Virus record (IMG/VR): IMGVR_UViG_3300036715_000784
Span: 1 to 25,453 of that record
Origin: a virus
Direction: 5' to 3' (one strand)
DNA length: 25,453 bases
Shown here in pieces: positions 8,394 through 15,056 of the stretch. The translations under genes were made by a program, and so were the position numbers. The notes under the pieces were generated by a model that saw only the letters and a program-made list of their open reading frames with translations, was not told where the DNA came from and made no database searches. Positions within the stretch are counted from its first letter, which is position 1. Every line of letters starts with the position of its first letter.

Positions 8394-8612
8394 ATGGACC
8401 AACCCACCCTCAACAACTTTGGAGCCTGGATTCAGGCGTACGGGGTGCGGGCTCTCGCCCGGCGCCTCGGCGTAGATCCAAGCGCCGTGACCAACTGGAA
8501 GAAGGGCCGGACCCAGCCAACGCTGGACCACGCCGCCGAAATCCTCAAACTGGCGAAGGGCAAGTTGAAGCCTAGCGATCTGAAGAAGGCGGTGAAAGTT
8601 GGCCCAGCCTAA
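8394..8612 (+). CDS. Cro-like helix-turn-helix regulator
   Basis: A 72-residue protein. The segment RALARRLGVDPSAVTNWKKG (about residues 19-38) is a canonical HTH, and the rest (PTLDHAAEILKLAKGKL) completes a small Cro/YdaS-type fold. The ATG at 8394 is preferred over 8382 because GGAG at 8384-8387 sits at proper spacing. It is the first gene after promoter 1 and probably represses that promoter. No partner CI-type repressor gene is visible, which is odd for a temperate phage and suggests the repressor lies elsewhere or is unrecognised. Confidence 0.8.
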   Translation: MDQPTLNNFGAWIQAYGVRALARRLGVDPSAVTNWKKGRTQPTLDHAAEILKLAKGKLKPSDLKKAVKVGPA

Positions 8613-8730
8613 GAAGCCCATTCTCCGTCGGCACCAAGAACACCCCACCACCCCGCCTCGGTCCTTCCCGCATGAGCGCGAAGCCGTGGCCTACGCCAGC
8701 AAAACGCTGGAGATTGAGGTTGAGCGATGA
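8599..8730 (+). CDS. Possible small coupled ORF (TTG start)
   Basis: A 43-residue basic, Pro-rich frame (starts LAQPKKPILRRHQEH) begins at a TTG overlapping the end of the Cro-like gene and ends in a TGA that overlaps the ATG of the YqaJ gene (ATGA). It fills the only gap between the two genes, as expected for a coupled small gene. The start is non-ATG and the ribosome site is weak (AAGG), so this may be chance. No family recognised. Confidence 0.4.
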   Translation: MAQPKKPILRRHQEHPTTPPRSFPHEREAVAYASKTLEIEVER

Positions 8731-9770
8731 GCAATGAACTGATGATGAAGGCCACGGCATCCGCCACGACCTCCGTGTTAGGCGCCATGGAGGCCCCGAC
8801 CGAGGAGACCATGGAACAGCGCCGCAAAAGATGGCTGGATGATCGCCGGAAGGCCATCAGTGCCACCGACCTAGCCAAGATCCTCGGCCTCTCCCCGAAA
8901 TCCTGGGGCGGCCCGATGAGCGTGTGGCTTGCCAAGACTGGAGCCCTCATGGATGAGGACTTCGTGATGAGCGAGGAGATGGAGATGGGCCTCGAACTGG
9001 AGGAGACCATCCTCCGGGTCTACGCCAAGCGCACGGGGCACGAAATCGTCCGCGCTGACCCCTATGACTTCCGCAAGGTGCCGGGTTCCGACATCCTCGG
9101 CGCCTCCTTCGATGCCCGCCGCGCAGGGGGTGACCACCGCCCGGTGGACGCCAAGAATGTGGGTTACTGCGATCCCTCAAAGGGCTGGGGAGAGCCGGGG
9201 ACCGATCAGATCACCAAGGGCTACCTTGTCCAACTCCATGTGCAGATGATGGTGGACACCGCGCCCTACGCGGACCTCGCCGTCCTCGAACGGGGCCAGA
9301 AGTTCCGGTGCTATGAGGTCGAGGCCGACCTGGAGCTTCACGCCTTCTTCAAGGAGGCCGCCGAGAGTTTCTGGCTCAACCATGTGATCGCGGACATCCC
9401 GCCCGAAGTGGACGGCTCCGATGATTGGGGCCACTACCTGGGGAAGATGGCGCAGGCCACCAAGGCGGTCAAAGACCCCACCCCTGAGCAACTGGAGGAG
9501 GCGAAGCGCCTCTTTGAAATCCGCACCACCATGGCGGCCCTGGACGAGGAGCAGAAGGCCATCGAGAACCGCCTGAAGCAAGCCATTGGGGAAGCCTCCG
9601 GCCTCAAGGGCATCGCCACTTGGAATCAAACCAAGGGGCGCGTCACCACCCGCTGGGAGGAACTGGCCCGCAAGCACATCCACGAAAAAGACCTCGAGCG
9701 CCTCATCCCCGAGTTCACGGCGGCTGGCAACGGCTACCGCACCTTCCGCTTCAACTTCAAAGGAGAATGA
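8727..9770 (+). CDS. YqaJ-family phage exonuclease
   Basis: A 347-residue protein. The N-terminal third carries the YqaJ hallmark RRKAISATDLAKILGLSP, followed by GLELEETILRVYAKRTGHE. Acidic metal ligands fit in GLELEE, GASFDARR and PVDAKNV (the PD-(D/E)xK core), and YLVQLHVQM is the usual glutamine helix. Such enzymes digest one DNA strand from double-strand ends and hand the single strand to an annealase, here the RecT gene 3 nt downstream. The C-terminal ~110 residues form a coiled-coil extension with a terminal beta part. Translation is coupled through ATGA with the small ORF upstream. Confidence 0.9.
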   Translation: MSNELMMKATASATTSVLGAMEAPTEETMEQRRKRWLDDRRKAISATDLAKILGLSPKSWGGPMSVWLAKTGALMDEDFVMSEEMEMGLELEETILRVYAKRTGHEIVRADPYDFRKVPGSDILGASFDARRAGGDHRPVDAKNVGYCDPSKGWGEPGTDQITKGYLVQLHVQMMVDTAPYADLAVLERGQKFRCYEVEADLELHAFFKEAAESFWLNHVIADIPPEVDGSDDWGHYLGKMAQATKAVKDPTPEQLEEAKRLFEIRTTMAALDEEQKAIENRLKQAIGEASGLKGIATWNQTKGRVTTRWEELARKHIHEKDLERLIPEFTAAGNGYRTFRFNFKGE

Positions 9771-9772
9771 CC

Positions 9773-10753
9773 ATGGCCGAAACCATGACCCCCGCCGCCA
9801 GGGCCAAGAGCCCCATCCACCAACTCCAGGAGCTTCTGGAGAGCCGCAAGGGCGCCCTCGCCGCGCTCCTCCCGCGCCACCTGACCGCCGACCGCCTGAT
9901 GAAGGTCGCCATCAACGCCGCCAGCCGCAACCCGCTCATTCTGAAATGCACCCCGGCCTCCGTGGTCAAGGCGGTGATGCAGGGTGCCGAGCTTGGTTTG
10001 GAGGTGGGCTCCGCGCTTGGCGAGTATTACTTGGTCCCGTTCAAGAACAACAAGACCGGGAACTACGAGGCGCAGGGCATCCCCGGCTACCGGGGCCTCA
10101 TCTCCCTGGCCCGCCGCACGGGCGAAATCGCCATGATCTTCGCCGCCGTGGTGAAGGACGGCGATGAGTTCACCTACCAGTTGGGCTCTGACCCCCTCCT
10201 CATCCACCGCCCGAACCTGGACGCCGATGAGAACGCGCCCGTGAAGTGGGTCTACGCCGTGGCGAAGCTCAAGGACGGCTCCACGCAGTTCGAGGTGATG
10301 AGCCGCAAGGCGGCAGAGGGCATCCGCTCCCGCTCCCGCGCTGGGCAGAGTGGCCCATGGGTCACCGATTGGAACGAGATGGCGAAGAAGACCGTCATCA
10401 AGCGCCTGACCAAATACCTCCCCCTCTCCGTGGAACTTGCCAAGGCCCTGGAGGTGGACAACAAGGTCGATGGCTTCCCCCCCATGCCTGGGGAGGTGGT
10501 CATTGACGCCCCGGACGAACTGGACCACCAGATCGCCGGAGCCCTCGGCATGGACTCGGTGGAAGATGCCCAGCCGGAAGGACCCAAGGGCAACGCCGAC
10601 CTGAAGGCCTCCCTCAAGGGCTCCAAGAAGCCCGCCAAGGGTGCCGAGCAGGAATCGGAGGTGCCCCACGCCGGAGCCGGGCACGGTGTAGACGCCCCGC
10701 CCGAGCAGGAGGCTACGCCCGCCGGGAGCCCGGAATGGTTGCCTATCGACTGA
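9773..10753 (+). CDS. recT: RecT-family single-strand annealing protein
   Basis: A 326-residue protein. The RecT core is clear: PLILKCTPASVVKAVMQGAE-type helix, then GLEVGSALGEYYLVPF, GIPGYRGLISLARRTG and AVYAVAKLKDG, ending in EMAKKTVIKRLTKYLPLS. RecT proteins anneal complementary single strands during phage replication and repair. The C-terminal ~60 residues are low-complexity (Lys/Pro/Glu/Gly). The ATG at 9773 is chosen for AGGAG at 9761-9765; the ATG at 9767 is too close to that site. It pairs functionally with the YqaJ exonuclease. Confidence 0.92.
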   Translation: MAETMTPAARAKSPIHQLQELLESRKGALAALLPRHLTADRLMKVAINAASRNPLILKCTPASVVKAVMQGAELGLEVGSALGEYYLVPFKNNKTGNYEAQGIPGYRGLISLARRTGEIAMIFAAVVKDGDEFTYQLGSDPLLIHRPNLDADENAPVKWVYAVAKLKDGSTQFEVMSRKAAEGIRSRSRAGQSGPWVTDWNEMAKKTVIKRLTKYLPLSVELAKALEVDNKVDGFPPMPGEVVIDAPDELDHQIAGALGMDSVEDAQPEGPKGNADLKASLKGSKKPAKGAEQESEVPHAGAGHGVDAPPEQEATPAGSPEWLPID

Positions 10754-10766
10754 TCCCGCCATGATG

Positions 10767-10799
10767 ACGGCCCTGGGGACCACCAACCCCCAGGGCCGT
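10767..10799 (+). terminator. Strong 12-bp hairpin after recT
   Basis: ACGGCCCTGGGG (10767-10778) pairs perfectly with CCCCAGGGCCGT (10788-10799) across a 9-nt loop. There is no T-tract (TTCC follows), so it may be a weak terminator, an mRNA 3' stabiliser or a partial attenuator between recT and the next gene, whose AAGGAGG box begins a few bases later. Confidence 0.6.
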
Positions 10800-10815
10800 T
10801 CCAGAAGGAGGAGCC

Positions 10816-11085
10816 ATGCACGATGAAACACAAGACCTCCCGCTGTTCCAGCTGGCTGACCCCAAGGTCCGGGGCACAGAGGAGGAACCACGCCTCTCGC
10901 GCCAGTGTCAGGCGATCCTGGCTCGGCTAAAAGAAGGCCCGGCCAGCAATTCAGACCTCATGCAGATCGCCCAGCGCTTCGGTGCCCGCATCCACGACCT
11001 CCGGGGCGCAGGCTACACCATCGAGATTCTGAGCCGTGACCGCGTGACGGGCGTGACCACCTACGCCTTGGAGCCACGACCATGA
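10816..11085 (+). CDS. Small helix-turn-helix (winged-helix-like) protein
   Basis: An 89-residue protein. Residues ~25-65 (LSRQCQAILARLKEGPASNSDLMQIAQRFGARIHDLRGAGY in outline) match the small phage winged-helix domain in which two helices are followed by R-I-x-D-L-R-x-x-G and a beta wing (TIEILSRDRVTGVTTYAL). It probably binds DNA. A strong AAGGAGGAG precedes the ATG, and the stop overlaps the rusA-like start. Confidence 0.75.
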   Translation: MHDETQDLPLFQLADPKVRGTEEEPRLSRQCQAILARLKEGPASNSDLMQIAQRFGARIHDLRGAGYTIEILSRDRVTGVTTYALEPRP

Positions 11086-11528
11086 CCTGGACCCTCATCA
11101 TCCCCAAGGTCCCGCCCAGCGGGAATGTCATCAAGCGCATGGCGTGGCCGGTGTACGGTCGGCTCATGCATGAGTGGTTCTGGCTGATCCGGGCGGCGCC
11201 GGGATTCGTGGACATCCCCAAGGCCGGGTGCAGGCGTCGGCTGACCCTGACCCGGTTCGGTCGTGGCACCCTTGACCGCGACAACCTCTATGCCAGCATG
11301 AAGCCGGTGATTGATGTCCTTCGCCCCCCGAAGCATGAGGAGGGCTACTACAAGACCGGCAAGAAGGCAGGCCAGTATTGGAGCCGACGGCGCATCGGCC
11401 ACGGATTGATCCTGGAGGATGACACCGCCCACCTGGACCTGATCGTGGTGCAGCACCCGCTGTGCAAGGGAGAGAAGCCCCACCTGTGGGTGATCCTGGA
11501 GGACGCCCCGCTGGGAAAAGGGGGTTGA
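11082..11528 (+). CDS. rusA: RusA-like Holliday junction resolvase
   Basis: A 148-residue protein. The RusA signature is present: PPSGN near the N-terminus, L-D-R-D-N at residues 64-68, then KPVIDVL and a late GLILEDD (Asp113-114), giving the acidic cluster that binds Mg2+. RusA dimers cut four-way junctions after recombination. It sits downstream of the exonuclease/annealase pair as expected. Longer than E. coli RusA (120 residues), with an insert of basic residues at 84-104. Confidence 0.85.
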   Translation: MTWTLIIPKVPPSGNVIKRMAWPVYGRLMHEWFWLIRAAPGFVDIPKAGCRRRLTLTRFGRGTLDRDNLYASMKPVIDVLRPPKHEEGYYKTGKKAGQYWSRRRIGHGLILEDDTAHLDLIVVQHPLCKGEKPHLWVILEDAPLGKGG

Positions 11529-11552
11529 CGCAAGGCGGCAATCTCCTAAACT
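11525..11552 (+). promoter_or_regulatory. Promoter 2 (no CRP-type site)
   Basis: -35 TTGACG (11525-11530), 16-bp spacer, -10 TAAACT (11547-11552), followed by ACTGAAAA as in promoter 1. The -35 is nearly consensus. At the position where promoters 1 and 3 carry the CRP-type palindrome (around 11489.5) nothing similar is present. The -35 overlaps the stop codon of the rusA-like gene. Confidence 0.7.
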
Positions 11553-11604
11553 GAAAAGACCGGGCCTGAATCGCGCAGGATGCCCCGGATGAGTTCACGA
11601 CATC

Positions 11605-11664
11605 CCCCCCGCTGGTGACCGGACAGACCGCAAGGTGTTCCGGACGCGACCACCAGCGAGGGGG
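11605..11664 (+). ncRNA. Structured leader RNA element
   Basis: Within the 154-nt gene-free leader after promoter 2, CCCCC-CGCTGGTG (11605-11617) pairs with CACCAGCG-A-GGGGG (11651-11664), 13 bp with one bulged A. Inside lie CCGGA/TCCGG and an apical ACC-GCAA-GGT with a GNRA tetraloop. The element begins about 45 nt after the predicted transcription start. It could be an antitermination, attenuation or mRNA-stability element. No T-tract follows. Confidence 0.5.
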
Positions 11665-11682
11665 CCTTTGCCCGGAGCGGGC

Positions 11683-11763
11683 ATGAAACAGAAAGAACTA
11701 GCATCACGGGTGGAATCCCTGGGGTGGATCTACGCGATGCGCGGATCGAAAGGATGGCGCTGA
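11683..11763 (+). CDS. Possible 26-residue HicA-N-terminus-like peptide
   Basis: A short frame with GGAG at 5-nt spacing before its ATG; its TGA overlaps the next ATG by one base. The sequence (KELASRVESLGW, then MRGSKG) resembles the first helix and the G-W-x-x-x-R-x-x-G-S region of HicA toxins, but the rest of HicA is absent. It may be a coupling leader peptide. Low confidence because of length. Confidence 0.35.
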   Translation: MKQKELASRVESLGWIYAMRGSKGWR

Positions 11764-12755
11764 TGGCACGGTGCAGGATGGACCGACCTGAGCGGGCCGA
11801 TTATTTCCGCATCTTCTCCAGACATATGCTCATGGATGAGGACTACGAGAACCTGAGCCGTGAGGAATGGGGCTCCGTTTTCCTCCTCATGCTCCACCAA
11901 TGGGCCAAGGGCGGCACCCTGCCCGATGACCGCCGGAAGTTGGCTGGGCTGGCCCGATGCACCCCGGATGAACTGGATGACCTGCTGGCGAAGTGGCCGA
12001 AGCTGGAGCCAGTCACCGGCCAGCCGGGGAGGACCGGCATCCCCTACTTGGTCAGGGAATGGGATCAGGTGATGAGTTTCTACGAGGAGCAGAGGAACCG
12101 TGGTAAAGCCTCCGCTGAAGCGCGGGGGCGGAAATCGGGGGCGCCGGACGAGCCGAACCCCAACCATGGTTCGAACCATGGTTCAACCGCCGGTTCAACC
12201 GCCGGTTCAACCAACCAAGACCAAGACCAAGACCAAGACCAAGACCAAGACCAAGACCAAGACCAAGACCAAGACAAAAAGAAAACTACTACCGCGACCC
12301 GCAAGCGGGCCTCGGCGCAAAGGGCCGGTGAGTCCCTGGAGGAGATTCTGAGGGGTGGGAAAGGAACCCCGTACTGGGAAGCCTACTGGAAACTCTCAGG
12401 CACTTTCGGCGGCCAGCCCAAGAACCCCGCCCCCAAGACCACGGCCAAGCTCTACATGAGCGCCACCGTGGGCTACCACCCGGATCACATACAGGAACGG
12501 GCGGAGGCTCTGCGGGCGTCCATCAGCGAGGTCCGGTTCATGCCTCAACTCCAGAAGTGGCTGGAGGGCCAGGGGTATGCCACCCCGGACCTCCCTGCCC
12601 CTCCCCCCCATCCTCAAGGAGCCAAACATGGATCTGCGACCCATCGCCACGCGATGCGCGATGCCGCCCTCAAAGCCCAACTCAGTGACGCCGGAGCCCA
12701 CACCCTGCCCGGTCTGCAAGATCCCGATGTGGCCAGACCGGAAGAACCCTGGTGA
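11763..12755 (+). CDS. DUF1376-like phage replication-region protein
   Basis: A 330-residue protein. Residues 5-105 (ADYFRIFSRHMLMDEDYENL, GSVFLLMLHQWAKGGTLPDD, LAGLARCTPDELDDLL) match the DUF1376 helical domain found next to phage helicase loaders. A disordered linker with ten Asp-Gln pairs follows (CCAAGA repeats), then a second domain (about 190-290) with YWEAYWKLSGTFGGQPKNPA. The start at 11763 is chosen for AAAGGA at 11749-11754 and the overlap with the preceding TGA; GTG at 11724 and ATG at 11754 lack a suitable site. The 3' end overlaps the next gene by about 128 nt, which is unusually long. Confidence 0.75.
   Translation: MARCRMDRPERADYFRIFSRHMLMDEDYENLSREEWGSVFLLMLHQWAKGGTLPDDRRKLAGLARCTPDELDDLLAKWPKLEPVTGQPGRTGIPYLVREWDQVMSFYEEQRNRGKASAEARGRKSGAPDEPNPNHGSNHGSTAGSTAGSTNQDQDQDQDQDQDQDQDQDQDKKKTTTATRKRASAQRAGESLEEILRGGKGTPYWEAYWKLSGTFGGQPKNPAPKTTAKLYMSATVGYHPDHIQERAEALRASISEVRFMPQLQKWLEGQGYATPDLPAPPPHPQGAKHGSATHRHAMRDAALKAQLSDAGAHTLPGLQDPDVARPEEPW
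12215..12274 (+). repeat. CCAAGA hexanucleotide tandem repeat, ten copies
   Basis: Ten perfect CCAAGA units encode an Asp-Gln run inside the linker of the DUF1376-like protein. Just upstream are two GGTTCAACCGCC copies and two ATGGTTC copies. The six-base unit means slippage would lengthen or shorten the linker without a frameshift. Confidence 0.95.
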
Positions 12756-13458
12756 ACTGGTCTGCGGCTACTGCCAGGAGCAAGCATGGCTGGCAAAGCG
12801 CAAGGCTGAACACCTGGAGAAGATCGGCGCATGGAGTTGGGGCGTCTGCATGGATGCCGGTATGAGTCCCCGCGAGGCCCGGTCGGAAGTCGGGAAGATC
12901 CCGGTGGAAATCAAGCGGGCTCTCCCCATCGAGGCCGTCAAGTTCATGCTGGAGGGCAAGCCGCCCAAGGCGGGATTCGGCATCGGGGGCGAGGGCACGG
13001 GCGTCGGCAAGACATCCGCGATGGCCGCGATCCTCCGAGCGCACTTACAGGCGCGGGAAGTGGCCCGCGTGAACGAGGGCGGAGAACCCAACCCCTGCCC
13101 AGGGGCCGCCGGTCTCCACTGGCGATCCTGGCCGTCTACCGTGGCTCTCATCAGGTCTCGGGCAACCGTGGACGGGTTCGTGGAGACCACTGTGAGTGAC
13201 ATGATCCAGGCCGACATCCTGTTCCTGGACGACCTCGGATCGGAACGCATCAAGGGTTCCTATGTGGAGGACTTCGCCGCCTCCCAACTGGATGTCGTGG
13301 TTGATGAGCGCTACCGCCGGGAGGCACCGACCTTCTACACCACCAACCTGAACATGAGCGGCCTAATTGAGTTCTATGGCGCCCGCCTCGTCAGCCGCCT
13401 CTGCGGCGACAACCCGCTGGTCATCGTGACCGGCCTCAAGGATCAGAGGTTCAAGTGA
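12628..13458 (+). CDS. DnaC-like replicative helicase loader (AAA+ ATPase)
   Basis: A 276-residue protein. An N-terminal zinc-binding motif (C27-P-V-C30, C46-G-Y-C49) is followed by an AAA+ core: Walker A GEGTGVGKT (121-129), Walker B ILFLDDLGSE (197-206), sensor TTN (238-240) and a probable arginine finger in ARLVSRL (about 252-258). DnaC/DnaI proteins place the replicative helicase on DNA; in phages they recruit the host helicase to the phage origin. The ATG at 12628 has AAGGAG about 8 nt upstream, though it lies within the previous gene. No phage helicase is seen nearby, so host DnaB is the probable partner. Confidence 0.88.
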   Translation: MDLRPIATRCAMPPSKPNSVTPEPTPCPVCKIPMWPDRKNPGELVCGYCQEQAWLAKRKAEHLEKIGAWSWGVCMDAGMSPREARSEVGKIPVEIKRALPIEAVKFMLEGKPPKAGFGIGGEGTGVGKTSAMAAILRAHLQAREVARVNEGGEPNPCPGAAGLHWRSWPSTVALIRSRATVDGFVETTVSDMIQADILFLDDLGSERIKGSYVEDFAASQLDVVVDERYRREAPTFYTTNLNMSGLIEFYGARLVSRLCGDNPLVIVTGLKDQRFK

Positions 13459-13724
13459 CCAACTCCCCGATCGAACCCCCGCTGGATGAGCCCGAGGCAT
13501 ACGGGTGGAGCCCTCCTAACATGGCGGAAGATGACTTCCATGTCCCGCCCGATCTGGTCCCCCACTACCGGCAGTTCCGTCCTGGCTATTGGGGCTATGT
13601 CTGCCCATCGTGCAATTGCGTGTTAGCCCCCGGCTGGGGGCCGAACATACCCGAGCAGTTCCGGGCGCATATCCGCCCCCACCTGGAAGGGAAGGGATGC
13701 TTCCTAAACCCAAAGAAGATGTGA
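13455..13724 (+). CDS. Small zinc-finger-like phage protein
   Basis: An 89-residue protein from a GTG overlapping the loader stop (GTGA). It has C-P-S-C-N-C in the middle (YVCPSCNCVLAP) and a His pair in RAHIRPHLEGKGC, consistent with one zinc site. Function unknown. Its stop codon is part of the CRP-type palindrome at 13720-13735, so the operon ends exactly where the next regulatory region begins. Confidence 0.7.
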   Translation: MTNSPIEPPLDEPEAYGWSPPNMAEDDFHVPPDLVPHYRQFRPGYWGYVCPSCNCVLAPGWGPNIPEQFRAHIRPHLEGKGCFLNPKKM

Positions 13725-13735
13725 CGAATATCACA
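13720..13735 (+). promoter_or_regulatory. Second CRP-type palindrome
   Basis: TGTGA-N6-TCACA with perfect half sites, overlapping the stop codon of the upstream gene. Its centre (13727.5) is 57.5 bp upstream of the -10 at 13785, the same distance as at promoter 1. The N6 spacers of the two sites differ (TAAAGA versus CGAATA), so this is not a simple duplication. Confidence 0.7.
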
Positions 13736-13761
13736 CTTCGCAGAAAAACACGGTTTGGGGG

Positions 13762-13790
13762 TTGATTACCAGTCAATAGTGGCCGATACT
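13762..13790 (+). promoter_or_regulatory. Promoter 3
   Basis: -35 TTGATT (13762-13767), 17-bp spacer, -10 GATACT (13785-13790), followed by GAAC, sharing the ACTGAA context of promoters 1 and 2. It would drive the small-gene operon from 13812 onward. Confidence 0.65.
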
Positions 13791-13811
13791 GAACCATCGA
13801 AGGAGCCCACC

Positions 13812-13997
13812 ATGAAACGCATCCCCCCAACCCGCTACGCCGGAAAGACGGACGCTGAATTAGCCTTCATCGTCATGGACGCGCAAGAAGCCGCGCAGGC
13901 CATGAGGTCCATCGGGAACGAGGATGCCGAGGCGAAATATCTGGACCAGGTGAATGACGCCCTAACCGAGAAACGCCGTCGGCAGGTGAAGAAGTAA
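13812..13997 (+). CDS. Small hypothetical phage protein
   Basis: A 61-residue charged helical protein (KTDAELAFIVMDAQEAAQAM, then a Lys/Arg-rich C-terminus). AAGGAG precedes the ATG by 7 nt, and it is the first gene after promoter 3. No family recognised. Confidence 0.7.
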   Translation: MKRIPPTRYAGKTDAELAFIVMDAQEAAQAMRSIGNEDAEAKYLDQVNDALTEKRRRQVKK

Positions 13998-14042
13998 CCG
14001 CCCGGCACATCACCCCACATCACCCCTCTCAAGGAGCCCACC

Positions 14043-14411
14043 ATGACAAACGCCTTTCCCTACCGCCCCGTCCAACTGATGGAGGACATCTACGCCTCCA
14101 TCCACTTCGCGCCCGAGCGGGGTATCAACAAGCCATGGCTACACTTCTCCACGGGTTGCATGGCCATGACCCCCACCTGCACGGAGGAGACCGTGAGCGC
14201 CCTCCGCGCCCTGGCTGATCACCTGGAGGAAGCCTTCCAGATGAAGGCGAAGCGGGCGGCTATCGAGGCCGCCATGGCGGTGTACGATCCCACCCCTGAG
14301 ACCCCGGCGGGGCCGTCAATCGAGGTGAACAGCCCCGCTGAGGATGCCGCCATGGACGCCCTGGAATCCGCCGTCAACATGGTTCGCCCCCCTGCGCAGG
14401 TGCTCGCATGA
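14043..14411 (+). CDS. Hypothetical phage protein
   Basis: A 122-residue protein. The first 60 residues include aromatic-rich strands (ASIHFAPERG, PWLHFSTGC); the rest is an Ala/Glu-rich helix and a Pro-rich tail. The Shine-Dalgarno context (CAAGGAGCCCACC) is nearly the same as that of the preceding gene. ATGA overlap with the next gene. Function unknown. Confidence 0.7.
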   Translation: MTNAFPYRPVQLMEDIYASIHFAPERGINKPWLHFSTGCMAMTPTCTEETVSALRALADHLEEAFQMKAKRAAIEAAMAVYDPTPETPAGPSIEVNSPAEDAAMDALESAVNMVRPPAQVLA

Positions 14412-14638
14412 CCCCCACCACGTCCACCGAGCAGAAAGCCCCGAAGGTCATAGCCGATCTGATCGCCAACCTCACGGCGCTCACCACTAACCAGCCCACT
14501 ACTGCCGAGATCGAAGAAGCCCTCATCACGAGCAAGGCGATCACCAGGGGCCTTTTCGAATGGCTGGCCTCGCGCTACGCCACCCGGGCGCAGGCGCACC
14601 TCAGCGGCCTGGACCGCAACACGGATGGCCCCCTGTGA
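14408..14638 (+). CDS. Small hypothetical phage protein
   Basis: A 76-residue mostly helical protein (APKVIADLIANLTALTTN, AEIEEALITSKAITRGLFEW). It is translationally coupled on both sides (ATGA upstream, GTGA downstream). No motif identifies it. Confidence 0.65.
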   Translation: MTPTTSTEQKAPKVIADLIANLTALTTNQPTTAEIEEALITSKAITRGLFEWLASRYATRAQAHLSGLDRNTDGPL

Positions 14639-14922
14639 GCATCCACCCCACCATCGCCGCCCTGCGCCCCTACCTCAACGCCTGGGGCTGGGACCACCCG
14701 CAGGATGTCCTGGCGGCCCTCAGCACGGTGAAACCCCGCCACGGCATCATCCTAGCCCCATCCCACGTCCTCCCGGCCCAGGCCAGCCGCATCCTCCAGA
14801 TGCCCGGGACCACCCTGTCCTACCGCGTGAAGCACGGGAACATGGCATCTGAGGTCTGGTGGCAGACCACCATGATCCCCATGTCCGCCGTCATGGCGGA
14901 ACTGAAGAAGAAGGAGTCATGA
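14635..14922 (+). CDS. Hypothetical phage protein (GTG start)
   Basis: A 95-residue protein whose GTG overlaps the previous TGA. It contains PRHGIILAPSHVLPA and VWWQTTMIPMSAVMAELKKK, an alternating strand/helix pattern, and no recognised motif. The longer in-frame start at 14560 lies inside the upstream gene and is not preferred. The AAGGAG near its 3' end serves the next gene. Confidence 0.6.
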   Translation: MSIHPTIAALRPYLNAWGWDHPQDVLAALSTVKPRHGIILAPSHVLPAQASRILQMPGTTLSYRVKHGNMASEVWWQTTMIPMSAVMAELKKKES

Positions 14923-15047
14923 TGAACGGAAGACCTGCACACCATCCACCCTTGGGGCGCTCGCACGAGGGCCTGACCCCCGTCCAGCCGCTGGCTGGCG
15001 CCCTTGCCACTCCCGCCGATCCCGGCGCTGATGACATTCCGTTCTAG
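14922..15047 (+). CDS. 41-residue peptide ending in an SSB-type tail (DDIPF)
   Basis: A short, Pro/Gly-rich, probably disordered protein whose last residues are G-A-D-D-I-P-F, the same acidic-hydrophobic tip used by bacterial single-strand-binding protein (SSB) to recruit RecO, PriA, exonuclease I and others. The OB fold is absent. AAGGAG at 14911-14916 gives 5-nt spacing to this ATG (an ATG at 14919 is 3 nt upstream). It lies in the early operon 9 nt before the next gene. It may compete with or mimic SSB; this is inferred from the tail only. Confidence 0.6.
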   Translation: MNGRPAHHPPLGRSHEGLTPVQPLAGALATPADPGADDIPF

Positions 15048-15056
15048 GGAGATCAC

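Noticed and set aside
10767-10799. Classical rho-independent terminator after recT
   Set aside because: The stem is perfect but no T-tract follows, so it is listed with reduced confidence rather than as a definite terminator.
9734-10891. Long open frame on the minus strand (385 codons)
   Set aside because: It is antisense to the clearly coding YqaJ-recT region. High GC makes such shadow frames common, and its product has no recognisable pattern.
12215-12274. CCAAGA array as CRISPR
   Set aside because: Units are 6 bp with no spacers and lie within a coding frame.
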